In this document: positions 60,940 through 64,000 of the stretch, piece by piece
Position numbering within the stretch: position 1 is the first letter of the stretch
Layout of the letters: the number at the start of each line of letters is the position of its first letter
From: an uncultured Chloroflexales bacterium
Lineage (GTDB): Bacteria; Chloroflexota; Chloroflexia; Chloroflexales; Chloroflexaceae
DNA length: 64,000 nt
NCBI GenBank assembly: GCA_937967405.1
Contig: CALCJV010000007.1
Span: 1-64,000, forward strand
Direction: 5' to 3'
Notes under the pieces: model-generated
Seen by the model: the letters and a program-made list of their open reading frames with translations, nothing else
Told to the model about the DNA's origin: nothing
The model's database searches: none
Translations under genes and position numbers: made by a program

Positions 60940-62274
60940 CTATCCCTCGCGCAGCACGGCCACCAGCTGATCTATGTCGGCTTTGCTGTTCATCTCGGTG
61001 ACGGCGAGCAGCATGGCGGGGCCAAGCTGCGGCTCATCCTGTGCTAAGTCGTAGCCACCAATGATGCCGTGCGTGCGGAGCGTAGCATTGATTGCGGCAA
61101 CTGGGCGTGGGCACTGCACTACAAACTCCTTAAAGAAGGGCTGGGTCAGGTCTACTGTATAGCCGGGCAGCTGGGCGATCTGGGTGGCAGCGTAGTGGGC
61201 GCGGTGGTAGCACAGCTCGGCAACTCGACGCAAGCCTTGCCGCCCCATCAGGCTCATGTAGACCGTTGCGGCGAGAGCCATCAAGCCTTGATTGGTGCAG
61301 ATGTTGCTGGTTGCCCGTTCGCGGCGAATGTCCTGTTCGCGGGCCCGCAAGGTGAGGGTGTAGGCTAGCTCGCCGTTCATGTCGCGGGTTGCCCCAACGA
61401 TGCGCCCAGCGATCTTATGCACATCCTTCTGGCGGGCGGCAAAGATGCCCAGATACGGCCCCCCGTAGTTCAGGCCGATGCCAAGTGGCTGTCCTTCGCC
61501 GGTGGCAATATCTGCCCCGACTGCACCGGGCGTTTGGAACAGGGCTAGCCCAATCGGATCGAAGTGCACGACCAGCAGTGCACCTTTGGCATGCACCTTG
61601 TCGGCAATTCCGCGCAGATCGTGCAGCTTGCCCAAGAAATCGGGCGATTGCACAAACAAGGCGGCGGTGTGCTCATCCACTAGATTGACCAGATCGTCAA
61701 GGCTCATAGTGGGGTCGTCGTCGCCGACGATCTCAAGATTGAGGCTTTGCATGTAGGTTCGCAGCACGGCGCGGTATTGTGGGTGCAGACCGCGTGCGAC
61801 GACAAGGCGGTTGCGCTTGCGGGTGACATTAAGAGCCATAATTGCGGCTTCGGCGAGGGCTGTGCCGCCGTCGTAGTGTGAGGCATTGACGACATCCATG
61901 CCAGTCAGGTCAGCGATCATACTCTGATACTCAAACACGGCTTGCAGCGTGCCTTGACTAACTTCGGGCTGGTAGGGGGTATAAGCTGTGTAGTATTCAC
62001 CACGCCGCAAGATTTGGTCTACGGCAGCAGGCACAAAGTGGTTGTAGACCCCCGCGCCGAGAAAGATGCTGTGGGTCGTAGCGTTGGCATTTTGCCCGCT
62101 CAAGCGGCGCAGTTCGCGTTGGAGTTCCAGTTCCGACATGGCGGGTGGCAGATCGAGTGGGGGAAAGCGCAGATCAGCAGGCACATCTACAAATAGATCG
62201 GCAACAGAGGCGATCCCGATTGCAGCAAGCATGGCCTGTCGTTCTGCCGCAGTAATGGAAATATAGTGAGACAT
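60940..62274 (-). CDS. gcvPA: glycine dehydrogenase (aminomethyl-transferring) subunit 1
   Basis: GcvPA pairs with GcvPB to form the split P-protein common in Gram-positives, Chloroflexi and thermophiles. The 444-aa protein has FLGAGVYNHFVPAAVDQI near residue 72, YTAYTPYQPEVSQGTLQ near 98 and NASHYDGGTALAEAA near 130. The start at 62274 gives the usual length; an ATG at 62409 overlaps gcvH-side sequence and has no site. An 11-bp hairpin lies in its leader. Confidence 0.95.
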   Translation of the reverse strand: MSHYISITAAERQAMLAAIGIASVADLFVDVPADLRFPPLDLPPAMSELELQRELRRLSGQNANATTHSIFLGAGVYNHFVPAAVDQILRRGEYYTAYTPYQPEVSQGTLQAVFEYQSMIADLTGMDVVNASHYDGGTALAEAAIMALNVTRKRNRLVVARGLHPQYRAVLRTYMQSLNLEIVGDDDPTMSLDDLVNLVDEHTAALFVQSPDFLGKLHDLRGIADKVHAKGALLVVHFDPIGLALFQTPGAVGADIATGEGQPLGIGLNYGGPYLGIFAARQKDVHKIAGRIVGATRDMNGELAYTLTLRAREQDIRRERATSNICTNQGLMALAATVYMSLMGRQGLRRVAELCYHRAHYAATQIAQLPGYTVDLTQPFFKEFVVQCPRPVAAINATLRTHGIIGGYDLAQDEPQLGPAMLLAVTEMNSKADIDQLVAVLREG

Positions 62275-62340
62275 ACGCTTCTTTCTAGAGATTGGCAAAG
62301 AGTTCACGCGGGAAGTCGCCCGCTTGCTTTGAAACAGAAG

Positions 62341-62365
62341 GCAGGCTAGTGCGCCACTAGCCTGC
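62341..62365 (-). promoter_or_regulatory. intercistronic hairpin between gcvH and gcvPA
   Basis: GCAGGCTAGTG and CACTAGCCTGC pair perfectly around a 3-nt loop, 59 bp after the gcvH stop in the 149-bp gap before gcvPA. A weak T-rich stretch follows. It may lower read-through or set mRNA ends. Confidence 0.5.
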
Positions 62366-62423
62366 AACGACACCATCGGCAGCGTACCGAGATTATTGGA
62401 CGCTGTCAAGCGTGGGCAGGCGA

Positions 62424-62813
62424 TCAGTGGTCGCGCTCTTGCACCGATTTGGTGTAAGCGGCGACATCGAGCAGTTTATCGGTGCCGCCCGTGATCTTGA
62501 TCCGCAGCATCCAACCCTCGCCGTAGGGATCGCTGTTGATTGGCTCTTGATTGTCAATCAAAGAACTATTGACGGCCAGCACTTCACAATCTACTGGAGC
62601 ATACAGATCAGACGAAGCCTTGACCGATTCGATCACCCCGTAGGGCTGGCCAGCCTTGAACGTATCCCCGACTTCGGGCAGTTCGAGAAAGACAATATCA
62701 CCTAGCGCACTTTGGGCGTAATCAGTGATGCCCACGACGGCTTCATCGCCTTCCATCCGTAGCCACTCATCAGTCTCAACGTACTGTAAATCTGCGGGCA
62801 AGTTGTACTCCAT
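62424..62813 (-). CDS. gcvH: glycine cleavage system H protein
   Basis: GcvH carries the lipoyl arm that moves the aminomethyl group between P, T and L proteins. The 129-aa protein has WLRMEGDEAVVGITDYAQ near residue 18, ALGDIVFLELPEVG and the lipoylated lysine in ESVKASSDLYAPV near residue 63. The start at 62813 has a strong AAAAGGAGG site; the upstream in-frame ATG 62876 does not. Confidence 0.95.
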   Translation of the reverse strand: MEYNLPADLQYVETDEWLRMEGDEAVVGITDYAQSALGDIVFLELPEVGDTFKAGQPYGVIESVKASSDLYAPVDCEVLAVNSSLIDNQEPINSDPYGEGWMLRIKITGGTDKLLDVAAYTKSVQERDH

Positions 62814-62940
62814 CAGGTATGCCTCCTTTTCATATAGTCCTCTGCTTGAGCTTGCTGTCGGGTGTCCAGTAGACACAGCCCCTGCGCTGGAGTGCTGCGT
62901 CGGGGAGTGTCTGGGGGCAGTAGCGTACTGCTACCGCCAC

Positions 62941-64000
62941 CTACCGCTTATAGCGTGGCTTGTAGAAGGGCATCTTGACCACACGGGCACGCACGGGCTT
63001 ATCGCGGATTATAACATGGAACTCGCTGCCTTCTTTGCTGAGGGCGGTAGGGACGTAGCCCATGCCCAGTGGCTTGTTGAGGGTGGGTGAAGGCATGCCG
63101 GTCGTAACATGCCCGACTGGGTTGCCGTCAAGGTCATGGATCAGGTAGCCGCCCCGCGCTACACCACGCTCAATCAGTTCAAAGCCAACCAGCTTGCGCT
63201 CCACTCCCGCCGCTTTAATCTCGCGCAGGGCGGTGCGGCCGATGAAGTCGCCTTTATCGAGCTTGACGACCCAGCCTAGACGGGCTTCGTAGGGGTTGGT
63301 GGCTTCGCTGATCTCGTTGCCGTACAGCGCAAGGCAGGCTTCAAAGCGGGTGCTATCGCGTGCGCCTAGCCCACACGGCTGCACGCTGTCGGGTGCGCCA
63401 AGCGCGAGCAGCGCATCCCAGACGAGCTCGGCTTTATTCGCATCGCAGAAAATCTCGAAGCCATCTTCGCCCGTGTAGCCCGTGCGAGCGATCAGGCCAT
63501 TCACGCCGAAAAAGCCGAATAGGGCAATTTCGTGGAAGGGCAACGTCTCTAGCCCAGTATGCTGCATCGTGGGCGAATTGCAGAACAAGGCTTCGGCCTT
63601 CGGCCCCTGCAAAGCCAGCATGGCCCAGCGATCCGAGAGGTCTTGCATATCCACGTCAAAGCCAGTCGAGCGGCGTTGTAGCCAATTCCAGTCTTTCTCG
63701 CGGTTAGAGGCATTGACCACAACAAGGTATTCGCTCGGTAGGCAGTAGACGAACACATCGTCAAGGATACCGCCGTGATCATTGCAGAGCAAGCCGTAGC
63801 TCGATTGGCCCACACTGAGGGCATTGACATCGCACGTTACGACATATTGCAAAAAGCGTTGTGCGTCGTGCCCACTGATGCTAAAGCGGCCCATGTGGCT
63901 AATATCGAACAAGCCGGCGGAATTGCGAACAGCTTGATGCTCAGCCATCAAGCCGCGATACTGAACGGGCATTTCCCACCCGCCAAAGTCAATCATTCGC
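62941..64000 (-). CDS. gcvT: glycine cleavage system T protein (aminomethyltransferase), 5' end beyond window
   Basis: GcvT transfers the methylene group from the H-protein to tetrahydrofolate and releases ammonia. The visible part, about 352 residues, starts at DFGGWEMPVQY, which in full-length proteins follows about 15 residues, so the gene continues past the right edge. GHDAQRFLQYVVTCDV, ARTGYTGEDGFEIF and LGARDSTRFEA are typical folate-binding segments. It is the first visible gene of the operon, 127 bp before gcvH. Confidence 0.94.
   Translation of the reverse strand, partial: RMIDFGGWEMPVQYRGLMAEHQAVRNSAGLFDISHMGRFSISGHDAQRFLQYVVTCDVNALSVGQSSYGLLCNDHGGILDDVFVYCLPSEYLVVVNASNREKDWNWLQRRSTGFDVDMQDLSDRWAMLALQGPKAEALFCNSPTMQHTGLETLPFHEIALFGFFGVNGLIARTGYTGEDGFEIFCDANKAELVWDALLALGAPDSVQPCGLGARDSTRFEACLALYGNEISEATNPYEARLGWVVKLDKGDFIGRTALREIKAAGVERKLVGFELIERGVARGGYLIHDLDGNPVGHVTTGMPSPTLNKPLGMGYVPTALSKEGSEFHVIIRDKPVRARVVKMPFYKPRYKR

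Noticed and set aside
62814-62940. Glycine riboswitch in the gcvT-gcvH gap
   Set aside because: No tandem aptamer-like structure was found; a riboswitch, if any, would be upstream of gcvT, beyond the window.

Overview
This 64 kb window is a chromosomal segment of a filamentous anoxygenic phototroph of the Chloroflexales (phylum Chloroflexota). The evidence is separate, unfused type-II reaction-centre genes pufL and pufM; an M subunit in which the histidine that normally ligates the inactive-branch accessory bacteriochlorophyll is a leucine, the known Chloroflexus-type trait; dark-operative protochlorophyllide reductase genes bchN and bchB beside bchM; and a GC-rich base composition. The separate L and M genes argue against a Roseiflexus-type organism, where they are fused. 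A Chloroflexus, Oscillochloris or Chloroploca relative fits, but the species cannot be named from sequence alone.

Layout. 0-2 kb: a metal-homeostasis locus with a Zur/Fur-type regulator, two 15-bp palindromic operators in the divergent promoter, a truncated FAD oxidoreductase and a 22 percent histidine protein. 2-9 kb: an orphan NarL-type histidine kinase, an amidohydrolase fused to a CYTH domain, coaE, an M20 peptidase homologue that has lost most metal-site residues, and long-form hpf. 9-12.4 kb: a Tat-exported DUF1800/DUF1501 pair. 12.4-15 kb: four tandem Uma2-family genes with near-identical ends and divergent centres, followed by tRNA-Arg(GCG). 15-25 kb: photosynthesis genes bchM, bchB, bchN, then a BioD-like/DRTGG protein, an ADP-forming acyl-CoA synthetase, pufM and pufL with a strong promoter. 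25-29.3 kb: a PIG-L deacetylase and an MshA-like glycosyltransferase separated by a heptamer minisatellite, then a frameshifted DUF262/DUF1524 (GmrSD-like) gene of lower GC. 29.3-33.5 kb: surface and membrane proteins, a site-2 protease and an AEC transporter.

33.5-40 kb: a four-gene signalling operon made of two large histidine kinases, a stand-alone receiver and a receiver-PP2C phosphatase, with no DNA-binding output. 40-48 kb: radical SAM protein, duplicated-domain lipoprotein, sodium/solute symporter with its DUF4212 subunit, the SRP RNA gene ffs, cdd, a CBS/CorC membrane protein and prs. 47.9-48.3 kb: three tRNA genes (two Gln, one Leu). 48.3-59 kb: a GT-C-like membrane protein, an MFS transporter, hisD, yggT, a membrane-anchored spermidine-synthase-like protein, a FAH-family enzyme, a DUF1405 protein, a hexapeptide acyltransferase and an MBL-fold hydrolase. 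59.3-64 kb: the glycine cleavage operon gcvT-gcvH-gcvPA-gcvPB, all on the minus strand, with gcvT cut by the window edge.

Non-coding features include consensus-like promoters for puf, ffs, tRNA-Leu, hpf and the kinase operon, and several long perfect hairpins at gene ends. No CRISPR array, insertion sequence or prophage was seen. Strongest leads for follow-up are the mosaic Uma2 array, the amidohydrolase-CYTH fusion, the apparently dead M20 peptidase, the MshEN-like segment inserted in a PAS domain, and the paired Zur operators with the histidine-rich protein.
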